A stretch of 64,000 nt of DNA from Platynereis dumerilii (lineage: Eukaryota; Annelida; Polychaeta; Phyllodocida; Nereididae), in contig JAPTHN010000005.1 of the NCBI GenBank assembly GCA_026936325.1, positions 55,915,514 to 55,979,513 of the forward strand. The letters run 5' to 3'. Positions 34,381 to 44,900 of the stretch are shown piece by piece. A model generated the notes under the pieces. It did no database searches and was not told where the DNA came from. It saw only the letters and a program-made list of their open reading frames with translations. The stretch's first letter is position 1. Each line of letters opens with the position of its first letter. The translations under genes and the position numbers were made by a program.

Positions 34381-34873
34381 TAAAAGACAAACAAACACAA
34401 AGACAAAGACAGGAAAAACAAAATAATTACCAAACACCAATCCAACTGAATTATTAACTCCCTTGCTACAAACCAAGGATGTCTCTAAATAGCCCAACAA
34501 GGTGCTGATGAGACGTAAAGAACAAACACACACACAGTCACACACACACACACACACACACATGTAATGAGAATGCTAATAAAGGCAAACACTTTTGGGA
34601 AATTGTAAAGCCTTTTATGACCAATAATGTGAAACGTAACAACCAAAATGTTACTTTATTTGAAAATAATACATTAACTAGTAGACGTAACCGCGAGCGG
34701 TAACAAAACTTCACCTACTGTGGTACCAGTAACTCGAACAGACACAAGTAGATGAGCACGTAAAAGGTACATCGAAAAGCACACAGGAATCATACATAAT
34801 TATGTAACATGCATACAGTCAAGAATACAAGAATGTTTCCTGTACATTGAGTACATGCAAGTATGCACAGAAA

Positions 34874-34998
34874 AACGAGTACATAAACGAGTACATAAAC
34901 CAGTACATGAACCAGTACATGAACCAGTGCATGAACCAGTACATGAACCAGTACACGAACCAATACATGAACCAATACATGAACCAGTACATCAACCG
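34874..34998 (+). repeat. 12-bp minisatellite, about ten copies
   Basis: The unit is GTACATGAACCA, varying as GTACATAAACGA, GTGCATGAACCA and ATACATGAACCA. It reads as HEPV repeats on the plus strand and MYWF repeats on the minus strand, but no gene structure surrounds it. Confidence 0.9.
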
Positions 34999-35039
34999 AT
35001 TTTTCAGGGTCATGTGATCTCTTTGACCATCAGAAATAC

Positions 35040-36411
35040 ATGAAATTTTCAGAGTCTGTCGATCTTTTAAACCGTCATAGCTAGGACAAAATGTTCAGCA
35101 GATAAAAACTAGAGGAGAATTTGGCCTTTTCAAATCTGTTTACAGATTCTCTGTATCTTAATTAGAAGCGGAGTTATCGCAGATTGAAATTATGGTACAA
35201 TTCAGGAATATGAACTTTAGAAATACCTGAAAAAATGTAGTTTTTAACTTAAAATCACTGTATAACCAAAACGGTTCAATGAAAACATACATAATTTGCC
35301 AGGATTATGTAAACAGATGTTAGAAATAGGTCCAGGCAGGTTGATCAAAAAAGGAAGATTCCTTCCTTGTCAAAATAATGATATATTGTGAAAATTCGAC
35401 AAAAAACATGAAAATTTCAGGGTCGGGCGATCTTTTTAACCGTCGGAGCTACGACAAAATTTTCAGAAAATGGAAACTAGAGGAGCAAATGGGCTTTCCA
35501 AATCTGTTTTCAGATTCTCTCTATCTTAATTAGGACCGGAGCTACGGCCGTTTGAAATGACGCTATCTTTGAGAAATGTGAAAAAAAATCATATATTTTT
35601 CGCTCGTGTTTTGACCTTTACAGTGCAAGGTAGGTCAATCCGAGGACCTTGTAAATTTACAAGAAGCCTCTAGAGTATTATAGGAAGTATTTCTACCATT
35701 TTTGTAACAATATCTTGATTCTTTTTTTGTTAAAAAATATGAAATGTCAAAAATGTAAAAATTTTTGACATGTTTGACCTTGAGTTTGACCTTGAAAAAC
35801 ATTTTTAAGGTCAAAATAAATGTGATTTTCATAATGGCATTGTATGAAAAAGGGGTGGTCAGCCATGCATTGTAACCCTGTACAAGCAATATTTCCTTTT
35901 CGAAAAAGCGGAAATGTGTCATTTTTTAACCTTTGTCGGTTAGCAATATTAAAAAAATTTTCATAAATCCGGGGACGGAGGTAATTAAAATATGATTAGA
36001 TATTATGAATAAAGAGGCCAATGTTCATCTGTCACCTGTGAATCACGCTGATATCTTTAAGATAACATGGTAAAAAGAATTGATGAAAATGGTACCTTTT
36101 CAAACTTTTTCGGGTCAAATGACCTTGAAAAATGAGGTCAATGTCAAATTTAAAGGTCAATATGTTTTTATTACATGTATATTTGGGGGGTTTACTATGA
36201 CATGTCATGAGCTAACATCGTTATTTCAAGGTTAAATTCTCAAGGTCACCCGTTTCAGAAACGCGGTATAACTTTAAAGTTACGTGACTCAAGAACCGAT
36301 GCTGCCGGTAGAAAATAAAGAGTCTGTGCACATGTCCCATGAGTTGGGGCACGTTTTGGCACCATCGGTATGACTCTACGACTTACGGATTATGAGATCC
36401 CGTAAAATTAA
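35040..36411. other. Non-coding stretch with a ~360-bp tandem duplication and TGACCT/AGGTCA words
   Basis: 35045-35190 and 35405-35560 share AACTAGAGGAG, CAAATCTGTTT and CAGATTCTCT in the same order. Further right, TGACCT or AGGTCA occurs at least seven times between ~35,610 and ~36,170. No ORF is convincing. Confidence 0.5.
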
Positions 36412-37075
36412 TACTAAAAAAATCCATGTTGGTTTTGCATTGAAATTTGGTTTTTCAAAAAACCATTTTGAATCTAAAAAACCAATTTTGTCTGAATTTT
36501 TTTAGAGTGTTTGTCATGTTCTCTTTCCATAAGTCTGCATCTAAATCCTGTTTCCATGTTCTTGTATTAATTGCATTGACATATCTTCAAGTGGGACCAT
36601 GGAAGATGGGACTAACAATGGAAATTCATCATTAGAAATCATTCCACTAGTCATAGGAAGAAGGGATACACTAGTGTTTTTCAGTGATTGTTGTACCAAT
36701 GATTTAGGGTGTCACCTTCAGGTTCATCAGTGTAGTTGAATTGTTCCATTTTTCATAAACTTTTGATACTTACTGAGGAATTTAAATTTTCTCGTTTCCA
36801 CGTCAAGTTCACGTTTTTTTAATTCTATTAGGATATAAAATTTAACCTAGTGTTGAATTGTCTGTACTGGCTCAATATATGATGATCTTTTAAGATCATT
36901 TAAAAAAAAAACAATGTTATCTTCATACAATAACCTGAGCTTGCCTAACGCAGGGGGAAGGTTTTGTGTTTGGAAATTTTTTTCAGTGATTCAGATTTTT
37001 TGAGACCAAGAGTGAGTTGACCCCTAAGCGCTAAGCTGTGCTTAATATATGGGCTGTTTGGTCGCCATTTTTGGC
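36412..37075. repeat. ~3-kb segmental repeat, copy 2, left part
   Basis: Matches 23530-24125: the right half of the palindromic MITE, then CTTTCCATAAGTCT, ATGGAAGATGGGACTAACAA, TTTTGATACTTACTGAGGAA and ACCAAGAGTG. The match stops at GTTTGGTCGCCATTTTTG and resumes at ~42,490. Confidence 0.75.
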
Positions 37076-37384
37076 TGGAGAATTCTCCAGCCTTTTTAAT
37101 AATGGGTTTTGGGGGTGTGGTCGATATTTGGAGGTGTGGCGCATAATGACAGGTATGCATTTTTGGCCATCATGCGTTAAGTTTGTGTTTGTGGTAATTG
37201 CTGTTTAGAAGCAATCTAAGTTGGCTAATTTGACAGCATTAGGCAAGGTGTAATGGGTTGACAGTTGTTCGATTGAAACTGTGGCATTGCTTGAAAATTT
37301 TTAATTTTTGGGGGTGTGGCCAGTTAGAGCCAATGAGAATGAGGGACTTGGTGGGATGGGCCATTTCAGCCAATAGGGAGACAT

Positions 37385-38565
37385 GTAGTATTCAAGGCCT
37401 GGGAGGGGGAAGGACACATCCAGGGGGGTACTTGCAGAAATTAAATTGTTTTTTTCTGCTAGGCATATTGCTAGGCTTGGGTCACCTGGGGAGGTATTAA
37501 ATTTTATAATCTATACAAGGCGCGGGGGGGGGGTCATAGCCGGGGGGGTACTCGCAGAAATTTTTATTTTTGCTAGTTATATTTCTAGGCTGGGGGTCAC
37601 CTCAGAGGGAGGTAAGTTTAAAATTTTAGATTTTACAAGTCCCGAGGGGGGTCACCTCAAGGTGGGTAATCGCAAAAAAAAAAATTTCTGTTAGTTATAT
37701 TGTCAGGCTGGGGTCACCTCGGGGGAGGTATTAAATTTTATATATTCTATGCTAGGCCCGAGGGGGGAGGACATTTCCGGGGGGTACTTGCAGGAATTAT
37801 TTTTTTGCTAGTTATTCTAGGCTAGGGGTCACCTCTTAGGGAGGTAATTTTAAAATTTTAAATTTCACAAATCACGAGGGGTGTCACCTCAGGGGGGGTA
37901 CTCGCAAAAAAAAAAATAGTTTTTTTCGGCTAGTTATATTGCCAGGCTTGGGTCACCTCGGGGGTGTTATTAAATTTTATATTCTATGCTAGGTCCGAGG
38001 GGGGGAGGACATTGCCGGGGTTAAATTAATTTTTTTGTTAGTTATTCTAGGCTAGGGGTCACCTCTGAGGGAGGTCATCTCGGGGGGGGGTACTCGCAAA
38101 AAAAAAGTTTTTTCTGCTAGTTATAATGCCAGGCTTGGGTCACCTCGGGGGGAGGTATTCAATTTTATATTCTATGTAAGGCCCGAGGAGGGGGAGGACT
38201 TTTCCAGGGGGGTACTTGCAGAAATTTTTTTTTTTGCTAGTTATATTTCTAGGGGTCACCTCGGAGGGAGGTAATTTTAAAATTTTAGATTTTACAAGTC
38301 CCGAGGGGGTCACCTCAGGGGGGGTACTCGCCAAAAAAAGATAGTTTTTTCTGCTAGTTATATTGCTAGGCTGGGGTCACCTCGGGGGAAGTATTAATTT
38401 GATATTCTATACAAGGCCCGGGGGGGTCACATCCAGGGAGGTGCTTGCAGAAATTTTTATTTTTGCTAGTTATATTTACCTCGGAGGGAGGCAATTTTAA
38501 TTTTAAAATTATGGATTTTACAAGTCCCGAGGGGCTCACCTCAGGGGGGGTACTCGCATAAATTT
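37385..38565. repeat. G-rich tandem array, ~5 composite units
   Basis: Units of ~230 bp alternate GGTCACCTCGGGGGAGGTA, TTTTGCTAGTTATATT, ATTCTATGCTAGGCCCGAG and GGGGGGTACTTGCAGAAA. A separate block of ~270 bp of the same repeat lies at 41,520-41,790. Runs of 7-10 G recur. Confidence 0.85.
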
Positions 38566-39560
38566 TTAAGCATCAGCTACAACAGTAGCTGATCGCTTTT
38601 TACAATTGTCGTTTTTGGTCGCAGGCAGGCTGTTACCACACAACGTCCACGATTTCTCTATTAATCTGACGAGTTAACCAACCAAATTCCTCCTGGACCT
38701 TTATTAGCCCCTAACCACGAGACAGTGTTATATTCCGGACATACGAGTGCCTATATCTTCTGATTCAAGCCATTTTATTCACATCCAATCGCGCACAACC
38801 TTCTCCGTCCGCCATTTTTTCTTAACTGGATGTCGGCCAACTTCGGCGTCACGAAAACACCCGAAGTATCAAACTTTTTTTCGCGATTCTCATAAAATTT
38901 GCTGATTGTAAATATTTCATCATTGACACAGTCACTTTACACTACAAGCATCCTGTTTTCATAATTTGCAGTCATTTATTGAACAAAAAAAAGAAAGAAT
39001 TAGTCGGCCAATCAGGTCACGGCATTTATCTGGGATTCCAAGATGGAGGACGAGAGGAACAACAATTCATGTTTGCTGACAAGTTTCGGCTGGATTGACA
39101 ATATATGGCCGTGCACGTGACTGTCAGGTATTTAAACTTATGAAGTTAGGTTTAATTGACATTGTACCATAGAAAAATTTTTTTTCAAAGCAACTTTGGG
39201 TCCATTCAGCCTTGATTTATCATATTTCTATAATATCGCTCAAGTGTAGATCGCGTAAATTCACGTTAGCGGTCGCGGTAAAAAGTGCGTAAATCATCTG
39301 CAAACTCAATCAATGCGGTTAAATGACGACAGTGATACAGCTGTTAGGTCTACAGAAAGGACAGACCCCATTTTCGAAAGCTCAGGTGAATATCTGTTTT
39401 CTGGGGACTATTTAGTTCTTGTTTTCCTTCTTCTTCTTCTTGTTTGCAACACCAAAGAAGACCCACTCGGACACAAGCCATCTCATTTTTAGGTCTTTAT
39501 ACAGATTTGGTGACAGTGCATACATTTGGTGACAGTGCATACATTTGAAATAGTGTGTGG

Positions 39561-41386
39561 TCAACCAGGCGACAGACAACCAGGCGACACCATACCACTA
39601 CCAACTAGGCTACAGAAAATTTTAGAATCACTTATCACTTCCATCCAGGCGACAGACACTTCCATCCAGGCGACAAAGTACTTCTAACCAGGCGACAAAC
39701 TTTTGCACTAGGCGACAAGCACTTTTAATTCACTGGGCGACATGTTTTATGTCATGTTTCAGACAGCAAAAACCTCCAAAACTGGGTGACAGATTTTCGC
39801 TCATGAACCATGCTGCCCTGCCACCCTGTGGATGATTATAGAGCTCCTTCGATCTCAGTTATCTTTATCAACTTACAGTCAAAATTCATTTAAAAGGTCC
39901 TGAATCTCAATATTTCAATGAAATAAAGTAGGTATGTTGCAATCTGCTGAAATGACCCAGAAAAATTTCAGCCTGCAATGTGCTGGCAAAAATCTGTGCG
40001 TTTGAAAACGTCCTTCACAAAAATAGCTCTGGCTATGTCTGTACTCAACATAGCTTGATGATTTTAACAGCGAATGTTATTGGGATCATCCTTGACGGCC
40101 TAGTCTTGAAATATTTATATTTTATTCAGTTGTTTGTCTTTTCCACGCATTTGAAAATGACCGTGTATATCAACTTGCTACAGCTTTTTTCGTGAGCTCT
40201 GGCCATTGATTAGAGGTATATGGTCATTTAAGTTACACTCTTTCCTACATTTTTGCAAAATATGAACAAAATTGTATGAATAGGGCAAAAGTTATATGAG
40301 TCCTAAATTTCCAAAGTCACTCTCATTTGGTTGAAAATTTGCCTTGGTGGCCTGGCTGAAAAGCTGACCCTCTTTATGTGAAGCAACTGGTTAAATATCA
40401 GTAGACTTATTAATTTACTGCCACCTCATTACTTTCTCCAGTTCCAATGAGCCTACTAAGTGCATAAATATGAGACATAAAGCCCCAGTCATCCATCCAT
40501 GTTTTCACTGACAGTAGATGGCCTTTATGGACGATAGATGCTTTGCCTTGTGTAAGACTGTGGTTCACATTAATTGAACTTACCTCAGAACTTTGGAATG
40601 TGTTTTATTGTTTGAATAAGTGGTAAATGCCCAGAGACTTAATTCTGTGTTGGTTCGTGCCATTAAAACACAAGTTTAACTATAGCATATGAAGTTATTG
40701 CTTAGTCTACTAAATGCACTGAACTTGATAAAAACATGTGTTGAAAGTTTCATTCAATTATCTTAATTTTTAACAGAGTTATGAAGATCACAGTTGTCGA
40801 TCACACATTTTGTAAACACAATGCTAAAACATAGCAACTTACTACTTCATTTTTTGACTGCAAAAATGCTTGTAACTTCCTCAATAATTGACATATTGAG
40901 GTGGTTCTGATGGCTACATTTCTTTTATTCAAGCATCCATCACATAAAAATATTTTTAATCTGAAATTCCAGTTCTAAAAATTTTTGCAACATACCTAAA
41001 TAAAGTGTTTTTTATTCATAAGTGCAGTTTTGTATCAGTGCAAACAATAAATTTGAAGCCAGAAAAGCAAAACGATCCTCGGCGCCCCCTGGCTTTAAAC
41101 ATTATTGTTAAATGTGGAATCTCAGAAATTTTGTCAACATCCTGCAGTCTTCTGGAATGGACCAGACACCAGAGAGAACTCTGAATCCTGGAATTAAAGT
41201 TTGTCGCCTGGATTCGGGGATTGCGTGTCACCTAGTTGGTAAGTAACTTGAAATATCTGTCACCTAGTTGGTACTTGTTGTCGCCTGGCTGGTCAAAACT
41301 TGTCACCTGGCTGGTAGTGGTGTGTCGCCTGGATGGTTGTCGCCAAGTTGGTAGTGATGTCGCCTGGTTGTCTGTCGCCTGGTTGA
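39561..41386. mobile_element. Element with inverted ends made of AGGCGACA repeats
   Basis: The left end TCAACCAGGCGACAGACAAC pairs with the right end GTTGTCTGTCGCCTGGTTGA. Each arm (~200 bp) carries several more CCAGGCGACA words at irregular spacing, pointing inward on both sides. The ~1.4-kb interior has no recognisable transposase; it holds a decayed SINE tail at ~40,440-40,495 (AGTGCATAAATATGAGACAT AAAGCCCC). No target duplication could be fixed. Confidence 0.6.
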
Positions 41387-42489
41387 CTGGTAATCATTTG
41401 AAATTCCTGAGTATCCTGCCACAATGGATAGTGATACTCCTATCATTTTATTTAACATATCAGATCATTTACATTTTATGCAATGTTTATTTCTACAGCT
41501 GATGCTTTACATGCTTTGCATGGTATTTTTTTTTTTCTGCTAGATAGGCTTGGGTCACCTTAGGGGAGATATTAAATTTTATATTCTATACAAGGCCCGA
41601 GGGGTCACGTCGGGGGGGGGGTACTTGCAGAAATTTTTATTTTTGCTAGTTATATTTCTAGGCTGGGGGTCACCTCAGAAGGAGGTAATTTTAAAATTTT
41701 AGATTTTACAAGTCCTGGGGGTCATCTGGGGGGGTGTCCTCGCAAAAAAAATTTTTTTTGCTAGTTATATGCTAGGGGGTGAAGGCAGAAGAATGACCAG
41801 TTAGGTGTGCACCTGCTGTAACTAGTAAAAAAAACATTTTATCGAGTAGCCTACCTGTCGAGACAACTGAGATAGCGGGCATTTTAGCAGCCATCTTTCT
41901 TCATTCCTGGACAGCCAAACGTGACCTTAATATTTCACTAAAGAGTTATAAAATTTGGTTCATGTCACTACTATATATATAGTACCCTGGTCCCCCTTTG
42001 ACCTTTCCAAACTTTATATATAGTAGTCATGTCTACGCCCTTAGGTACTGATTGGGAACATGACAATAAATTCAAGATGCAGGCCATTTTGGCAGCCATC
42101 CTTCGTCATTCTTGAACTGTCCTTTTGTGACCTTAATATTCCGCTTATTTTAGAGTTATGAAATTTGGTACAAGTATTCCACATTATGAATTTGTTGGCC
42201 TATAACTCTATATGGGCAACGACTCTGTTAGACACTAGTGTCTGCTGTCACCTTCTACTCGAACACATGCGCAATGCTCACTGCAGCAAGTTGCACCTAT
42301 ACTTCATTGCTATACCCTCACGTCAAGAGAATCTAGTTCGCGCAGACATCACCGTACTATACCTCAAGCTCCAGTTCCACTGTTCCTACACTCATATTTT
42401 TTGCCTCAGACGCTCTCCCATGCTGCAAATCACACCTTCTACTTTCCCATAGGATTAACCAGCCATTGTATCCGAGGATGCTTGTTCGT

Positions 42490-44900
42490 TGTTATTTTTA
42501 TATCTCTATCTTTAGTTTAGAAAAACGTCAAATGGCTACTGGATAGGACCATCACTGTCCTAATGGCTGGCTGATCACAACTTCTTTTTTTCCTAGTTAA
42601 CCTTCATATGCCTTACAGGGATGCAGTGTCATTAAATAACCCAATTCACTCTCTTGCTCAAAGACAGTTCTACTGACTTCCACTAACACCAGTTTCTCAT
42701 TGTCGCTATATGGTGGTGAAGAAGGATGGGGCGGATAGTGATAGTCTTTGGCAAAATCTATACTGAATTTTTCAGTTCAACTGTAGAGGAAAGATGAATC
42801 CATGAATGTCCAATTTTCAGGACTTTTCTTTTTCTTTTCAACTGATGGACACCTGATGGATGCACAGTGAACATGTGTTCATTGTTATGACAAAATAATC
42901 CTCAAATCGCCCATCACTGGCAAGCTTGACACCTGCTGATGTTCAGACCTGCTCAAAAGAGACTGACAATTTTCAAGTAGCTACAAACTTTCAATCACCA
43001 ATTTTTTGACACTATTCACACAAAAGCTTAATTATTGAGCAAAGAAGTAGTTACGGACTTTGATTTTAATCTCTTGACCCAGACCTGTCTCAAATTTCAC
43101 GAGGAAAACGATCCTGACATTGTTTTTTGCTTTACATTTGTCCAGGTCGATGCAATTCACTAATTTTTGTCAAGATCCTAAAATATCATGCTGGACATCT
43201 AGTTGCTTGTATCATTTTTATTAGCCGACATCAAGCGAAATTGTAAGCCACTCTTGCAGGAGGCTTGTCACTGCCTCTGGTTGACATGTGCTACCCATTT
43301 AATTAACCCAGCAACCTCAAAAACACCTACTTGACCAGTTTCAGAGGCATTAACTGATTTCGGGTAGGAAATAACCATATTTTATTCCCGAAAAATAGTG
43401 AATTTCAGGTGCGGCAAAGGGCCCTCCAAAGACGTTACAGTCCTTGTCATACTTACGTGGAATCTCAAGTTTTTTTTTCTATGCTGCTGAACTGTGATGT
43501 CAGAGATGACTCTATTCTAGCATTGCAATATATGTAAATTAACTACAAGCTGTGATGTCATTTCAAACTGGGTCAGATTCCCCAGCTTCTAGCCAATGTT
43601 GATCCTCCTGATCTGAGCGTCACAGTTTCAACACAGTGTCAAAGTAAGAGTTTTATCAGGGATAGCCCCTACAACTACGTCATCACAGCTTGATAGCCAA
43701 TGGGCTGACCGTAAACAACGTCATCACAGTTCAAACATTGATATATTAGAGGAAGCATTACATTTTTGATCCCAATGATTTATCACAGCAATCACCAGTC
43801 TAATACCACCAAATGGCAGCTTTGTGAGCATTCACAGTAGACAACTGTTATAATCCCCACAGAGTTGTTTGATAAATCTACAAACTTGCTAACTTACAAC
43901 TTTAACCTTTGATGGAAGTTGGTACAAACAAAAGGCTTTGACAATTTGTTTGTAAACACATGGCTTATGTTATGTATATTCGTTCTGGCAGCCCATTGGC
44001 TGAGAGGCTGTGATGTCAAACTTGCATGGGTTTTCCCAGAACCAATGTTAACCCTGACGCTGAGTTGAAACTGTGATGCTCAGTTTGGTGAATTGGCATT
44101 GGTTAGAAGCTGGGGAATCTGACCCAGTTTGAAATGACATCACAGCTTGTAGTTAATTTACATGTATTGCAATGCTAGAATAGAGTCATATCTGACATCA
44201 CAGTTCTACAGCATAGAAAAAAAACTTGAGATTCCACGTAAGAATGACAAGGACTGTAACACTTGATGGATTTTGCCTGGAATTTGGTGTAGGAACTTTG
44301 TTCATATAGGAGCATAACTGATCCCAAACAGAAATCGAGCAATTTTAACAATTAATGGACATATATCATTCAAACACTAATATAATATACAATCAGAAAT
44401 TATGCTACTTCTTTGTAGTATACATAGTTCAAATACTTGTGTGTTTGTATAACTAAAACAAAAGCCCATTCTCACCAATGGCTAGGGTTGGGCCTATCTC
44501 AACGTATTAAGGTGTCTATGATTAAGGTGTCTTTGAAATAGTTCAGACAGCATTCAATAAAAGTGTGTCAATGACCTCGTCTGCACTGACAGGACTTGTG
44601 CTGATCTCATAGAATGTCTAGTTGTAGAGTTTTCTTGTTGAAGAACCTTGTACACCTGCCAAGTCATGTTGCCATCTTCTTCATTATCAATTCTAAAGAA
44701 TGGACACCCTAGATGTTGACATTTATACCAAACTGGTTAACTGACTTATTTTAGGCCTGATTTGAGGCGAGTGCCTCTTTCGGTCTTTTTTTTACAAACA
44801 GCTTGTATGCCTCCATGATGTAGCGCTCTGTCTGCGCAAGATATTCAAAGATTTTAGGTGCATATGGGCGATGATGATGTCCTTATCCCTAAGTCATTGT
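42490..44900. repeat. ~3-kb segmental repeat, copy 2, right part
   Basis: Colinear with 24130-26390, with the hAT-like MITE of copy 1 absent, a ~120-bp stretch before ATATGGTGGTGAAGAAGG missing, and an 819-bp Tc1-like MITE added at 43438-44256. Confidence 0.75.
43438..44256. mobile_element. 819-bp Tc1/mariner-like MITE, ~220-bp inverted ends, TA duplication
   Basis: The ends CAGTCCTTGTCAT and ATGACAAGGACTG are flanked by TA at 43436-43437 and 44257-44258. The inverted arms continue inward (TGAGATTCCACGTAAG, AACTGTGATGTCA, AGCTGGGGAATCTGACCCAG). The paralogous site at ~25,575 lacks it. No ORF codes for a transposase. Confidence 0.75.

Larger units (their letters stand above)
28302..34561 (+). 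mobile_element. ORF1-only LINE (HAL1-like), copy 1, carrying a 3.8-kb foldback insertion
   Basis: It begins CCCCGCAGGTCTCGGGCC and ends with TCTAAATAGCCCAACAAGG ... GACGTAAAG and a CA-rich tail. The LINE sequence on both sides is joined by a perfect 15-bp target duplication, ATGTAATGAGAATGC, at 28287-28301 and 34562-34576. Without the foldback (30581-34380) it is ~2.46 kb: a ~530-bp 5' UTR, ORF1 and a ~180-bp 3' UTR. It contains no endonuclease or RT. Ends and length match the copy at 47.5 kb. Confidence 0.9.
26677..34680 (+). mobile_element. CR1/jockey-like LINE remnant, split by an ORF1-only retroposon
   Basis: Pieces in order: 26677-26793, two zinc knuckles ending an ORF1 (CFNFGERSHTVDSC with the second Cys replaced by Phe, then CYNCHGSGHKMKFC); 26800-27290, low-complexity coding with tandem repeats; 27299-28301, an AP-type endonuclease in two frames; then, after the 6.26-kb insertion, 34577-34680, where NKGKHFWEIVKPFMTNN continues the endonuclease-RT linker in the right frame. 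The endonuclease has SHLNINSLSKK, LSETKLD and GGGILCYVK. Near 27,650 the frame changes and some residues between IYKPPN and the next part are missing. The RT itself is absent, since unrelated sequence begins at ~34,685. It is an old, dead copy. Confidence 0.85.
37076..42489. other. ~5.4-kb block that splits repeat copy 2; no protein gene recognised
   Basis: Contents in order: a perfect 20-bp palindrome GGCTGGAGAATTCTCCAGCC at ~37,075; G-rich tandem arrays to ~38,565; 38,566-39,560 of unique sequence; an inverted-repeat element at 39561-41386; more G-rich array at 41,520-41,790; and two copies of a dispersed repeat with GCAGCCATCTTTCTTCATTC (41,880-42,200). The unique part near 38,780-39,050 has a CCAAT word, a GCCATTTT (YY1-like) word and several CpGs, so a promoter there is possible but unsupported by any downstream ORF. 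Confidence 0.5.

Noticed and set aside
34790-35043. Open frames of 61-64 codons rich in MYWF/VLVHV on one strand and HEPV on the other
   Set aside because: They are translations of a 12-bp minisatellite; no start context, splice sites or flanking coding support a gene.
38780-39120. Promoter and first exon (CCAAT, YY1-like GCCATTTT, ATG at 39043)
   Set aside because: The ATG opens only ~25 codons, no good donor follows and no downstream coding exon is visible on the plus strand.
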